NCBI GenBank assembly: GCA_036971475.1
Contig: JBAIZL010000376.1
Span: forward strand, 3,516,001-3,580,000
Direction of reading: 5' to 3'
DNA from: Prosapia bicincta
Lineage: Eukaryota > Arthropoda > Insecta > Hemiptera > Cercopidae
DNA: 64,000 nt
Both the position numbers and the translations under genes were made by a program. The notes beneath the pieces are model-generated. The model was not told where the DNA came from, ran no database searches, and was given only the letters and a program-made list of their open reading frames with translations. The stretch's first letter is position 1. The number at the start of each line of letters is the position of its first letter. Below, piece by piece: positions 45,167 to 57,406 of this stretch.

Positions 45167-46796
45167 ATGTCCCCTAATTTAATTTAAATAAAAAAAATAT
45201 TCCTACTATTTACATTACACATTCTTTACATTTTACAAGCTTGTTTAAATATACATATTTTTTTTTTTAATTAAATTCAAATTAACATTTATTTCCTAAT
45301 TGTACATTTTATTTAATAACTACTTGAACACATTTTTTATTGAGTAAGTACCTCAACACTTTGGCTAACTTATCGTCCATTGTCTTTACTACTTTTATAA
45401 CTGTCCTTAAAAGTCATTTATACATTCATCTGTCCACTTTCGTCCATTTATACTTATTTCCTATGACACAATTTTATCTTAATTCTTTAACAATCAAATA
45501 CTGAGCTGAAAACTTCAAGCTACTTGTCTTACATGGTTTATACTAGTTTAAAACTCGCATAATACTATTTCATTAATTTTATATGTTGTTATTTATTATT
45601 CTATTTACTATCCCTTTTTTCGCGTCCTCCCAACTATTCATAATAAATTTTTTCAATTAAAAATAATTTTTCTTAACCTTGCCTCAACCTCACTTCAGTT
45701 ATAAATCTATCAACTCTATCTGAACACAACTATATTAAATTTAACCCCAATTTCATATTACTATTATTTTTTATTTGTTTAAACTCTATTATATTTATAT
45801 ACTTTGTTACATATATATGACAGTAATTCACCTTACCTACCCTTATTCACGTAGACATTTATTTTATTTTAACATATTATCGACAACATCAACACCTTAA
45901 CACCCTTATTCACGTAGACATTTATTTTATATCACTTTATAGTTATATTTCTCGACGTTATTTATATATTTCATTTTATTAAAAATTCCCCTTTTTCCAA
46001 ATTATATTTCCCCTTTTTTATATTGTTATGCTCATCCAGAATATACATATTTTTGTCTTTGCAGTGCGTCCCACTTGTACTCATTCCGATTTTATCTCTG
46101 CTATCTATTTTTAATTAGGTTATTTAATATATTTTAATTTACTACCCTTAGTCACTACTCTGTTATGTTTTGTCAAATCCTTATATTTTTATTTTTGTCT
46201 ATTTTGAGTTTATCTCCCTCTCCAATCTTACATCCAGTTCAATTATTTTCTTATATCATTTCAGTTTATTTTGTATGAAGTTTAAAATCTAATATTTTTA
46301 AAGGTTGCAATCCCATATCCTCCATTTGATCATATCTATAGCTCCTTCGATTACACTGTCCCTATATCAACGAATATACATTTTGTTTTAATACTTATTT
46401 ATCATAGATTCATTTTTCTTTTATAATATATAATATATACGACGAAGTTTAAATACACAATTACCATATTTTATTTATTACAACGATGCTTCAATATTTA
46501 TTAACATAGATTCATATTTATCTTTATTCATTATTCGACGAAGTTTCTAATAAATTATCGTAGATATAGTTATCATCCCTTAAACTTATCTCCTGCTAAC
46601 GTTTTCTTATACACATAGTCACCTAGAGTTTATTCATATTGCTTCCTTTACCTATATTTAATATCTCCCTTCCTATTTTATTTTTATTTTCCAATATCCA
46701 GTTCTCCTGGATACATGTCATATTATTGCCTGTGTCTATTAATGCCTGTAAAATTGTTTCCTCTATTTAATTTCTATTCCTGGGTTTCTTATTGTC

Positions 46797-47858
46797 TTAG
46801 TTTTCCGACTGACTGTGGGCACCATGCTCCTTTCTTGTCCCCACGCCTGTCCTTGCCGTAACACCGTTTACATCTCCATTGTATCTCTCATCTGCTTCAT
46901 AAGTTCTATTTTCTCTGTTATTCTCATATTTAAATTCCATCTCCCATTTTCCAAAATCGAGTTGTGCCTCCACATCCATTAACATATCCGTACCTCTGAT
47001 AAATTTTCTCAATAAGCCTTGTACCACTAAGCATTGAGACGGATATTCAACTCCTCCTATTTCTCCTATTACCATTTTCATTTTATTAAGCTTTTCAATC
47101 TTCTTATTTGTTGCGGTTTGAATGGTTAAATGTTTTATTTGCCATATTTCTAATTTTCCCATTTTATTTCTATCTCCTAACCTTCCTTGCTCTCCTAATA
47201 TCTTCTCCCTTACATCTTTGACTTTCCTAAAACGCTCATCTGTTATTTTTCTTCCTCCTATCACCTTTAATTTCAACTCTCCTAACTCTTCTGTTTTTTT
47301 CTTTGTTATATTTTCTACTTTCTCTACCTCTTTCTTATTAATTTCTATTACATCAGCTATTATTTCATTTGTTTCCTCAAAATTTTCCTTAATCTCCTCC
47401 TCTAATTCTCTATCTTTCTCCTCTATGTCTCTTCTCACATCCTCTATTACAGTATTATTCTCTGTCCTCCACTGTTTCCTCATATCCTCTATCATTTTCC
47501 TATTGTCCTCCCTAATTTCTTCTTTTATTACTTTTAGATCCTCCTTCATCTCTCTTATTTCGTCTCTATTTTCCTCTAATTTTTTGTTTAAATCCCTTAT
47601 TTCCTCCTTTATCTTTCCTTTTACTTCGTTTATATTCTCATTTAATTCTTTTTTTATTTCCCTTATATCCTCCTTCATATCCTTCATTTCCTCTCTCCCT
47701 TTATTTATGTTTACACTCATTTCCATTAAAGTCCTCATCATATCCCTTAAATCTACATTCTCATTATTTCCCCGTTTTTTTTGTTGGGTTTGCATAGGTG
47801 GTAGTCCCCTAGCTTCTTTTACCTCAATGTTTCCTATTTGCATATCTGTGCCTTCCAT
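46797..47858 (-). CDS. Coiled-coil Gag-like protein with retropepsin half, copy 3
   Basis: 353 codons starting MEGTDMQIGNIEVKEARG. It has a long charged coiled coil and a C-terminal block with IQTATNKKIEKLNKMKM and VVQGLLRKFIRGTD, where IIGTD has become IRGTD. The DTG half follows at 46730-46680 (LQALIDTGNNMTCIQE) after the Gag stop, again in another frame. It retains the region missing in copy 1 (KVIGGRKITDERFRKV). The element has no RT or integrase. Confidence 0.72.
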   Translation of the reverse strand: MEGTDMQIGNIEVKEARGLPPMQTQQKKRGNNENVDLRDMMRTLMEMSVNINKGREEMKDMKEDIREIKKELNENINEVKGKIKEEIRDLNKKLEENRDEIREMKEDLKVIKEEIREDNRKMIEDMRKQWRTENNTVIEDVRRDIEEKDRELEEEIKENFEETNEIIADVIEINKKEVEKVENITKKKTEELGELKLKVIGGRKITDERFRKVKDVREKILGEQGRLGDRNKMGKLEIWQIKHLTIQTATNKKIEKLNKMKMVIGEIGGVEYPSQCLVVQGLLRKFIRGTDMLMDVEAQLDFGKWEMEFKYENNRENRTYEADERYNGDVNGVTARTGVGTRKEHGAHSQSEN

Positions 47859-48203
47859 TTCTATTTCCCTTTTCCGCCTACTCTATTCTAATTGATCTCC
47901 TTTTTTCTGTTTTTTCAGCTTTTTCTCCCCGCAAATTGTACAATTCCCTTTCATCAGACATATTTTTTCTTTTTTTTAAGCTATTAGTAAACTTATTTCA
48001 CAAAATTAAACAATTTATATATATATACTATAAACCTAGCCTTGACTCTATTCAACTCAGTGTTTAATTTTACAAAATCTTTTCTAAATCCATTTCCAGT
48101 TCAAATGTTTTTCATATAAAAAGTTCTAAATTAATTTTGTTTCAAAATCTCTCTAAATAAATTTTATCTCTTATTACATCGAGCCTCACGTTGTTGCGCC
48201 AAT

Positions 48204-48734
48204 TATAATATAATTGTAAAAAAGACGCAACGGGGTTTATTATTATTATTTTATTGAATGATATTTAATTTCTTTTTAAAACAAAAACAATTACTCAGGA
48301 ACAATTCATAATTCTTTATTATAACAATTTTATTTCAACAGTTAAACAATAAACAGAACAAAAATAAACTTAACAAATTTTAATACAATATACTAAACTC
48401 AATTTCTTTGATTTTTAGTTACAAATTTTTATACCCTAGGCTATTTTTGAGAGCTCTTAGTATCTCGGGGTTTATAGCATGGGCTATATTTTTAATTCTT
48501 TTGTTAATTAAATAAATTTTGAAAAACAATATTAAATTTTGAAATATTTTATAACCTGATTTCTCATATCAGTAATTATAAATAACTAAAAAAAAACTCA
48601 CCATTCTAGTCAATTTTTTATTCAGAGTCATTTCAGTAACTAATTTGCCAATGACTAACTGTCATAACTACAACTATCAAATTATTATTATTACTAACAT
48701 AGTTGAACCTTTATGCCATTATTATTGTAGTTTG

Positions 48735-48803
<69 letters not shown>

Positions 48804-48812
48804 ACTCAAAAA

Positions 48813-48861
<49 letters not shown>

Positions 48862-50338
48862 TATAAAGATATTTCTAACACAACAACGGGGTTTTTTACT
48901 AATAAATATTTATTTCAATGATGATATCAAATTTCTATTTAAAACAAAACAACTACTCAGGAACAATTCATAATTCTTTATTATAACAATTTTTTTTATT
49001 TCAACATTTAAACAATAAACAGAACAAAAATAAACTTAACAAATTTTAACACAATATACTAAACTCTCTTTCTTTGATTTTTAGTTACAAATTTTTATAC
49101 CCTAGGCTATTTTTAAGATCTCTTAATATCTCGGGGTTTATACGCATGGGCTATATTTTTAACTCTTTTGTTAATTAAATAAATTTTGAAAAACAAGATT
49201 AAATTTAGAAAACAGTTTTATTAAATAACTTCCTGATGGAAAAACTTAACAAATTTGGAATAAGCAAAAAGGCGAAACTATTTGAACTGGATTATGTTCT
49301 TATTACTAACTATTAATTAATCACAAGATATTCTAATAATGTACAAATTTAAACTTCCCTATTATCTTAAGAGTCCACTAAAGTTTATTTTTTATAGCGC
49401 TATATACTCAACTTAATAAATATCGAAGTTCTGCTGGTCGCTTATGTAAGATTCCGTTCTCTTTAAATTTTACTTTTAACACACTTATATTTTCTTTTTA
49501 GATACATCAAATTTTATTCACACTGTATTAACTCTTTCAATTCACTTATCCCTGTTTAATCTTGCCAAGTTTCTTCACAAAACGGTATAATTTTGACGAA
49601 TTCCTTCCAATGGAAAATTTTGACTGGTCATGGCAGGTCCGATCTCGTAGCGTCCCCCACGCTATACTCCAACTAACGCGTCCTTTTATTTTTTTTCAAT
49701 GTTTAAAATATGGCGGCTTCTCCTTCTTCTAAAACACATGTTGCTATAATTTAGTTCGATTCCTTCCCACTAGAGTCGACTGTCTCTGACCTACTTTCTT
49801 CTGTTTCTACAGCTGATGCAATAACGCGATTGTTTTCACCAGTTTTAATTTTGTTAACATACTGTTTCAATTTTCCGATCCTTAACAAACCTTCCAGTGT
49901 TTATTTAATTATTATTATTTGTGTGTGAAGTGTCTTTGCGTTTTACTTTTGTAATAATTCCGAAATGTGTGTGTCTTGAGCTGAATTCATACAAACATAA
50001 CCTTTCTAATCTCATTGTTTACAATCGTATTTCACTTTCTCCTTCAAGTAATTACTTATGCCCTATGTTACTAATATTTACAATTTTGTTTAAATATAAT
50101 TATTATTATTAGATTATCTTGTTTTTAATTTATTTGTTAGGTTATTTGATATAACAAATTTCCTCATGGATTTTACAGTTCAAATACCTTGTTTACATTT
50201 CTAGGCTTTTACCTAAATTTAGTTTCAATTTAATCTAACCAATCTTTTAATGAATTTCTTTTTAAATTTTGTGTGAGTTATTTCTAATTTATTTTTCCAA
50301 TTCTTAAAGAACATTATATAGCCCATTCTATAAATGTT

Positions 50339-50341
<3 letters not shown>
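48204..50341 (-). repeat. 5' LTR of LTR element copy 3, with internal duplication
   Basis: From TGTAACA at 50341 down to 48204, beside a mutated tRNA-Lys-type primer site (48206-48183). It is 2138 bp rather than 1.4 kb because a segment of the LTR end is duplicated (48225-48540 and 48885-49200) around an inserted repeat at 48543-48857. Confidence 0.75.
48543..48857. repeat. About 200-bp repeat with poly(A), (TG)n and (AT)n tail
   Basis: TTATAACCTGATTTCTCATA through TTGTAGTTTGATTA, then a poly(A), TATA, (TG)n, ACTC, poly(A) and (AT)n. The same segment followed by the same order of simple repeats is at 61222-61604. Homology between the two may begin slightly earlier, in LTR sequence. Confidence 0.75.
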
Positions 50342-50388
<47 letters not shown>

Positions 50389-50389
50389 C

Positions 50390-51180
50390 GGCGTTTCCAT
50401 TTTATACTGACATTTTTATTAAAGGGACCACTGGTAGGATTGGCAGACTCTTTAGGAGGCAAGGTATAAGTTTTGTCAACAAACCTAACATCGCCATTGA
50501 CAAGGTTCTTGGTAACGCCAAAGATAGATCTTCTTGGAAAACCATGGCGCTTACAGAGTTTCTTGTGAAATTTGTAAGAAATTGTACATTGGCCAAACAA
50601 ACAGACGTACCTCAGCTAGGCTTGAGGAGCACAAACTTAGCCTTAAAAACAAGCAGACAACAACAGCTTTGTACAAGCATCACTGCAATACAATGCATAC
50701 CATTGATTTCCAGTCTTGCCGACAAATTATTCAAGTGGAGAACTACAGGACTAGAATTATATGTAAGGCTGTCGAAATAGAGAATCAAGTGCGTCTTAAC
50801 AAATGCAATGATACTTCGAATTTGCCCGCAGTGTGGAAATGTGTCATCAATAGATTTTATGGGCAGAAAGGTGAACAAAAGGAAAGGAATGTGAGTAATT
50901 ATTGTTTTGCTCAGGTATGTGTGTGTGGATTGACGTCAATGAGCTTCAGTCCTGTATATATAAGAGCAGAGAGTTGTTTGCGCTCTTCAACTGTTGTAGG
51001 GTTCACCTCGTCAATACTAGATGAGATTCTAGCAAAATGTCAGAATTGCTATTTTATGTACTGCAGAATGAACAGATGTACTCCTGATGATAACGATTCA
51101 TCAAATTTTTCCATCCGTGAAGGATTACGTATCAGCATACATATACTTAAAGGGGATTTTTTCTGTAAGTAAATGTTTTA
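50390..51180 (+). pseudogene. PLE linker and GIY-YIG endonuclease (frameshifted)
   Basis: The linker reads GRIGRLFRRQGISFVNKP and then KVLGNAKD in one frame (to about 50530). The endonuclease continues in another from 50543: GAYRVSCEICKKLYIGQT, TSARLEEHK, and a C-terminal AVEIENQVRLNKCND with LPAVWK. The GIY is GAY; YIG and the Arg/Glu helix are present. One frameshift near 50535. Downstream at about 51083-51110 a CTGATGATAACG motif may be the remains of a hammerhead, but GAAA is lost. It follows an (AT)n tract (50342-50385). Confidence 0.8.
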
Positions 51181-51819
51181 TTTCACTGTTTTAGGCATTT
51201 TCTGGTTAATCCGGATCGGCTTCGATCCCAGTTAGTTTGAATTATTGAGGTTCTACTGTATTGAGAATGGGGAACAAAGAAAAACAGATTTATCATTCCT
51301 ACTATTCCTATTGAATATCATGTTTAAAATACGTTGTAAATCCTGGACAATTTAATGCTACTTCAATAATTTTTTTATATTAGAAAGTTAACAATTATGT
51401 TTATTAAACATAATAGAAAGTTGTTAGTTGTTCATTGTTATAGAAATATCGGTTGTATCAGTTGTATGATAAAAAAAGTTTCCGTGTAAGTACTTATACA
51501 AGCTTTGTATATTTTGTAGCACTTTCCCGTAATGTTTTTTTAAAGATCTTAGTATTATCACTCTGCTCTTTTTGGTCTTACATAACTGCCTTATATGATT
51601 TTAAGTCATATATTTTACGTTTTTGCTCAAACCAGTATTATACATATTTTATAATAAAGAAGATTTGGATTATGATTAAGATACACATATGCAAGTATGT
51701 GTTAAACATTTTGGTTTCAGCTTACCAGTATAACCTTTAGTTTTAAACTTTATGTTTAATAGATTTATTTTTATTGCAGGTTATTTCTGTGACTAGAAAT
51801 TAATATCAATAGTAGAAGA

Positions 51820-51875
51820 ATGTCGGATGATGAAGAAAAACCTCCTGCACCACCCATTAGATTAACAAGTCACAG
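51820..51875 (+). CDS. Pak: p21-activated kinase (Pak), first coding exon
   Basis: MSDDEEKPPAPPIRLTSH and two bases of the next codon. The acidic start and KPPAPPxR are the N-terminus of group I PAK kinases; the Pro motif binds the SH3 domain of the adaptor Nck/Dock, and insect Pak has nearly the same opening. Acceptor TTGCAG ends at 51779, leaving a 40-base 5' UTR in this exon; donor GTAAGA at 51876. The CRIB and kinase exons must lie beyond the window. Its small size leaves some doubt, but motif, start and splice sites agree. Confidence 0.8.
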
Positions 51876-52770
51876 GTAAGAATGGCTCTATCTCAAGGTA
51901 ACATTTTGATCTAGGCAGCTGCAACTGCGGTCACACCACACCACTCATGGATGTGTATAGAACGCTTTCCAATGCGAATGACTGTACAGGCATGGCCTGC
52001 GCTTGACCTTGGTATCCATAGGCAGTATAGTTGCACTGCTTGCTTGAGTTTGTTGTCGTAATGGCATCATTTACTGATGAAAATGACAAGTTTCAGTGGA
52101 ACAAATAGCTAAAAATCTGCCACTTTACGATTCCTAATTCAAAATCTATGTTATTCAAGATTATTTATGGGAGCAACTCAATACAAAAAGTAAATACCCA
52201 CTATACCTTTATTTCTTTACACAAATAGTACATGTACACTTTGATATTCAAAACACGATCAGAATGCACAACTTTTCGCAATAGCTCTTGCTTAACCACT
52301 GGCCGTGCCAAGATCCTGAAAACCTTTGGCAGCCCTGCACAGTAGTTGCGATGAGTTGCTACAGTCGGCTGTGCCTCCCAAATCGCATTTGCCTAGATTC
52401 AAATGTTACTTTTACAATATAAAATAATAATAAAGCTGGTCTACTTACATGTTTTGCAATTTTATACAACCAGAAAATAACAATATTTATGAGGATATGT
52501 GCTCTAGGATTTGATTCTGGATATAATGTTTTGTTTTCATTGTAGTAAATCTTCAATATTTTACTTACAAAAAAATTCAAAACAATTTCTTTCTGACAGA
52601 ATGGAATGATTTCAGAACCAATTAGTGCTAACAAAATCAATTAATAACAAAATCATACCATGGAAGGTTGAAAAATAATAGTTAGTATGATACAAAATAG
52701 AAGACACTTAGAAATAGAATAGTATGCATATGGCTTCTCACTTTAACTTGTACTTTGAAGTTAAATTTAT
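51876..52770. other. Pak intron with a possible Harbinger-type relic
   Basis: At about 52061-52200 a broken + frame reads MASFTDENDKFQWN and LPLYDS, recalling a MADF-like domain, which accompanies PIF/Harbinger transposons. GC-richer blocks at 51910-52010 and 52300-52385 could be its ends. No clear inverted repeat. Tentative. Confidence 0.3.
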
Positions 52771-52784
52771 TATCAAGACAAAAT

Positions 52785-53084
52785 GTTCCCTATACAAAGA
52801 TGCAAATGTGGTCCATTTTATTAAAACGCGACATCTAGAATGGTTGGGTCACATCCTAAGAATGCCCACCAATAGAATGCCGAACAAACTTTTACGTGGC
52901 ACTATGATTGGCAAAAGAAGAGTTGGCCAGCCAAGAAAACGATGGCTACAGGACCTTTAGGAAGATTTAAGGGTACTCGGCATTACAGCATGGAAACAGA
53001 AGACTAAGGATAGAAATACATGGCGGGACATTGTTAAGGAAGCCAAGGCCCGCCTGGGGCTGTAGTGCTACGTAGTAGTATTAG
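52785..53084 (+). mobile_element. 5'-truncated RTE-like non-LTR retrotransposon
   Basis: 300 bp between two copies of TATCAAGACAAAAT (52771-52784 and 53085-53098), a clean 14-bp target duplication. It encodes the C-terminus of the ORF: HLEWLGHILRMPTNRMPNK, KRRVGQPRKRWLQDL, then after one stop [18 protein letters not shown] and the natural stop. This tail is typical of RTE/BovB-like elements. It ends in a short TAG-rich tail. Confidence 0.85.
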
Positions 53085-53595
53085 TATCAAGACAAAATAT
53101 AAAAAAACCAATCATCACTAGTCAAATTTGTACAGAGTGTAAAAAGGGGAACAATGTGTAATGTTTTGTCAAAAAAATTATGTTTGAGAAAAATTTATTA
53201 TTATCTGAAGTACTACATTTATCAACTGGTCATTATTTACTTAACTCTAATAACAGAGTATACTACTATAATGTAAATGAGGTTATGCAAAAATAACATT
53301 TACTAGATTCTACTGTGTTAAAAGCAAAAGTAAAGATTTCTGTGTACTCTTCAAGGAAGCAGGATTCATAATGTATTATGGAATTAAGAGTTTTGAAGTA
53401 AATCCTAAGGGAGTAGCAATTTTAGTATAATATCCTTCTAAATTATGTTAATAACTAAACCAATACAAATTTTCACAGAAAACCTAGTTTCAGAAATGTG
53501 AAACATTTAGTAATATCCATTTAGTAGTGATGGGACTATTACAGTTGCAGAAATTTGTACTAAACAAATATTTGTTTACACTTGTGACAGATGAT

Positions 53596-53597
<2 letters not shown>

Positions 53598-53683
<86 letters not shown>
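53598..53683. repeat. (AT)n tract
   Basis: About 85 bases of alternating AT directly at the end of a family-1 PLE terminus. Confidence 0.95.
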
Positions 53684-53685
<2 letters not shown>

Positions 53686-54942
53686 TTAGTTTTGGTTGGT
53701 AAAGATTATTTAGATTTTTTGGACTAGGAGACTGACAGACTTACCTTGGTAAGAGTCCACACTGTAGTCTTGAAATAGAAACACATAAAAGCACTTAAAC
53801 AATGATATATTTCAACCACACAGTGGTCTTTATCAATCGAAGAGAAAACACAAAAAGAAATATGAGAGAATGAAATAAAATAAAATAAATATAAGTTGTC
53901 TTCAGATTTTTAGTGAAATTTATATCGGTGATGCTTTGCATGATAAAGTTGATGTAAAGTTCAATGGGGTGATCAGGTGGTAGTGGTGGTGGATCCCAGT
54001 TGGAGGTGGGTTTGAATTTTGCAAGACATACGTCTATGTTTGTATCCGTTTTGAAGGTTGGTGTCTGAGCTATATAATTTTTTATCCTAAGTTTTCTGGC
54101 AAAGCTGAAAACATCTTTTCCTAACTTGAATTGGTCTATTTCCTTAGCTGGTGTGAATGACAGGCCTTTAGAGATTACTTGTAGTTCATGTTCCGAGAGT
54201 GTGTGGTTGGAAATATTGTGCACGGCAACTGTTTTTGGTGAAGAGTTATTTCTTATATCAGGGCTGTTTTTATTATTATTTTTGTTATTTAGCAATAATG
54301 ATTGGGTTGGCAGTTTAGGGAGTTGTCCACAGGGTACTGGTATTTTGAAGAGAGAACTTAGGCTAGGTTTGTCACAAACAAGAGGTGGTTTGTCGGCAGG
54401 TAAAACTGGATTATCATATTTTTTGATTTGGCCAAAAAGATTTATTTCTTGAATGCAGAGTTTTGAAAGTTTATGTATTTTATTCTTTGCAAGATTGTCT
54501 TGCAGTATGTATGCTTTATTGAGAGTATCTTCCATTTGTTGTATTAGATATGGAAAATTGGAGGTAATTAATTTGGCAGTTGAGGTTAGTAATTCAGATA
54601 ATTTGACTTGTTCTTGTTTGTGACACTGTAAGACCAAACTTGTAATTTGGAAAGAGTTGTTTTTGTAAATTGGAGAAATAACAGTTTTGATATACTGGGG
54701 CATACCTGACAGTGGTGATTTCATATTTAAACCCTTTGGTGTAATGCCTAGATTTAGACATGCTTCTAAAAACAGTATATGCATGTTTATTTTTGAGATT
54801 TTAAAAGCCAGGTTTTTAAGCTGTTTCAAATACAGCTTAGGAAGATTCATTATATATAAGATAGGAAAGGAGGAAAGAACACATACAAAGATAGTGAAGG
54901 AATATGAAAATGGAAAGATTAAATATATATTTATATATATTT
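53684..54942 (-). mobile_element. PLE family 1, internally deleted derivative A
   Basis: The - strand ORF (54850-53795) carries the PLE N-terminal region (FLEACLNLGITPKGLNMKSP; NHTLSEHELQVISKGLSF). It then jumps at NLKTTYIYF straight into the terminal repeat with its hammerhead-like motif (TTGATAA, ACCAC/GTGGT hairpin, GAAA; about 53850-53805). RT and endonuclease are absent. Confidence 0.75.
53929..54850 (-). pseudogene. PLE ORF N-terminal region
   Basis: About 307 codons of the N-terminal, non-catalytic part of a PLE polyprotein: a PKGL motif near residue 38, a helical middle, then a Pro-rich link and HNISNHTLSEHELQVISKG, a block found just before RT in many PLEs. The reading from 53928 down is terminal repeat, not protein. 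Confidence 0.7.
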
Positions 54943-55719
54943 TTAGGTTAGTTTTGGTTGGTAAAGATTATTTAGATTTTTTGGACTAGGAGACTGACAG
55001 ACTTACCTTGGTAAGAGTCCACACTGTAGTCTTGAAATAGAAACACATAAAAGCACTTAAACAATGATATATTTCAACCACACAGTGGTCTTTATCAATC
55101 GAAGAGAAAACACAAAAAGAAATATGAGAGAATGAAATAAAATAAATATAAGTTGTCTTCAGATTTTTAGTGAAATTTATATCGGTGATGCTTTGCATGA
55201 TAAAGTTGATGTAAAGTTCAATGGGGTGATCAGGTGGTAGTGGTGGTGGATCCCAGTTGGAGGTGGGTTTGAATTTTGCAAGACATACGTCTATGTTTGT
55301 ATCCGTTTTGAAGGTTGGTGTCTGAGCTATATAATTTTTTATCCTAAGTTTTCTGGCAAAGCTGAAAACATCTTTTCCTAACTTGAATTGGTCTATTTCC
55401 TTAGCTGGTGTGAATGACAGGCCTTTAGAGATTACTTGTAGTTCATGTTCCGAGAGTGTGTGGTTGGAAATATTGTGCACGGCAACTGTTTTTGGTGAAG
55501 AGTTATTTCTTATATCAGGGCTGTTTTTATTATTATTTTTGTTATTTAGCAATAATGATTGGGTTGGCAGTTTAGGGAGTTGTCCACAGGGTACTGGTAT
55601 TTTGAAGAGAGAACTTAGGCTAGGTTTGTCACAAACAAGAGGTGGTTTGTCTATTTCAAGACTACAGTGTGGACTCTTACCAAGGTAAGTCTGTCAGTCT
55701 CCTAGTCCAAAAAATCTAT
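54943..55719 (-). mobile_element. PLE family 1, internally deleted derivative B
   Basis: Repeats the last part of derivative A almost base for base (HTLSEHELQVISKGLSF to the same deletion joint and terminus), arranged head to tail with A. At the right it is cut and fused to a + strand family-1 terminus (55650-55715). PLEs often form partial tandems. Confidence 0.75.
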
Positions 55720-55725
55720 ATATAT

Positions 55726-57132
55726 TGTAACATTTATAGAATGGGCTATATAATATTATTTAAGAATTGGAAAATAGATGAGAAATAACTCACTCAAAAT
55801 TTAGAAAGAAATTCATTAAGATATTGGTTAGGTTAAATGAAACTTAAATTTAGGTAAAAGCATAGAATTGTAAACAAGGTTTTTGAACTGGAAATGTATT
55901 AGGAAATTTGTTATATCAAATAACCTAACACATAAATTAAAATAAGATAATCTAATAATAGTTATGTGTAAACAAATTTGTAAACTGTAGTAACATAGGG
56001 CCTAAGTAATTACTTGAAGGAGAAAGTGAAAACGATTGTAAACAAAAAATTGAAAGGTTATGTTTGGAAAAGTCCAGTCAAAACACACACAATTCGGAAC
56101 TATTTCAAAAGTAAAACACAAAGACACTTCACACACTAATAATAGTAATTAAATAAACACTGGAAACTTTATTAAGGATCGGAAAATTGAAACAGTAAGT
56201 TTCAACCAAAGTTTAACGAAATTAAAACTGGTGAAAATAGTTCGTTGACATTAACATGTGTGAAAGTCTAGTGGAAAGAAATCGAACTAAATTATAACCC
56301 ATATGTGTTTTTTTTAAGAAGAAAGGCGGCCATATTTTAAACAATTTTAAAAAATCGAAGGACGCGTAGTAGTAGAGCATTCTAGCGTGGGTGACGCTAC
56401 TAGAGGAAGCAGACCTTGCTGTGCAGTCAAAATTCTATTTATTTGGAAGGAGTTCGTCTAAATTATACCGTTTTGTTAAGAAGATTGGCCAAACTAAATT
56501 AAGGAGAAGTGAATTACAAAATGTAATACTGTGTTAATATATAAATTGAAGTAAATAAAACGAATTTAAGTGTGTAAAAAGTCAAATTTGGAGAGAATGG
56601 AATCTTACGTAAGCTAACTGAAATTTCGATATTTGATAAGTTATTAGCGCTATAAAAAGCAATTTTAATGGACATTAAGATAATAAGGAAGTTTAAATTT
56701 GTATATTAGAATATCTTGTAGTTAATTAATAGTAAGAAATAAGAAATAATCCAGTTCAAATAGTTTAGCTTTTTTTTGCATTTTCAGAATTTAATATTGT
56801 TTGTTCAAAATTTATTTAATTAACCTAAGAATTAAAAAAAAAATATAGCCCATGCTATAACCCCGAGATATCAAGAGATCTTAAACTAGCCAAGGGTATT
56901 AAAATTGTGTAACTCTAAAATTAAAAGAAAATAGGAGTTAGTATATTTTGTTAAAAATTGTTAAGTTGTAAAATTTTGTTTTGTGTGTATTGTTTAATGT
57001 CGAGATGAAATGATAATAAATGTTAATGAATTGTTCCTGAGTAGTTTTTTGGTTATTAAATAGAAATAATATATCTTCATTTAATAGTATAAAACATCGT
57101 TGTATTGCGTTTTATATAAAAATTACTTTACA
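55726..57132 (+). repeat. 5' LTR of copy 2
   Basis: 1407 bp. Its first about 1180 bp match the 3' LTR almost perfectly; the last about 220 bp do not. Confidence 0.85.
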
Positions 57133-57406
57133 TTTGGCGCAACAACGTGGGGCTCGATAAAATTTATTTAGAGATTTTGAATCAAAATTAATTTAGAACT
57201 TTTTATATGAAAAACATTTGAACTGGAAATAGATTTAGAAAAATTTTGTAAAATTAAACACTGAGTTGAATAGTCAAGGCTAGTTTTATAGTATATATAA
57301 AAATTGTTTAATTTTGTATAATAAGTTACTTACAGCTAAAAAAAAAAAAAAAGAAAATAATATAGGCGAACTGGTAGTTGTAGGGGACTAGGAAAAAGGG
57401 ACAATT

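Larger units (their letters stand above)
43973..51258. mobile_element. Tigger-like element split by nested insertions
   Basis: CAGTAGAACCTTGATATTTT at 43973 and the complement of CAGTAGAACCTCAATAATTC ending at 51258 form an inverted repeat with TA flanks at both ends. About 0.3 kb of the left part and 0.08 kb of the right remain; between them lie an LTR element (44283-50341, - strand) and a PLE fragment (50390-51180). Confidence 0.6.

Noticed and set aside
51083..51110. CTGATGATAACG motif as a hammerhead after the PLE endonuclease at 50390
   Set aside because: Helix II conflicts with the core and GAAA is CAAA; kept only as a possible remnant in the element's description.
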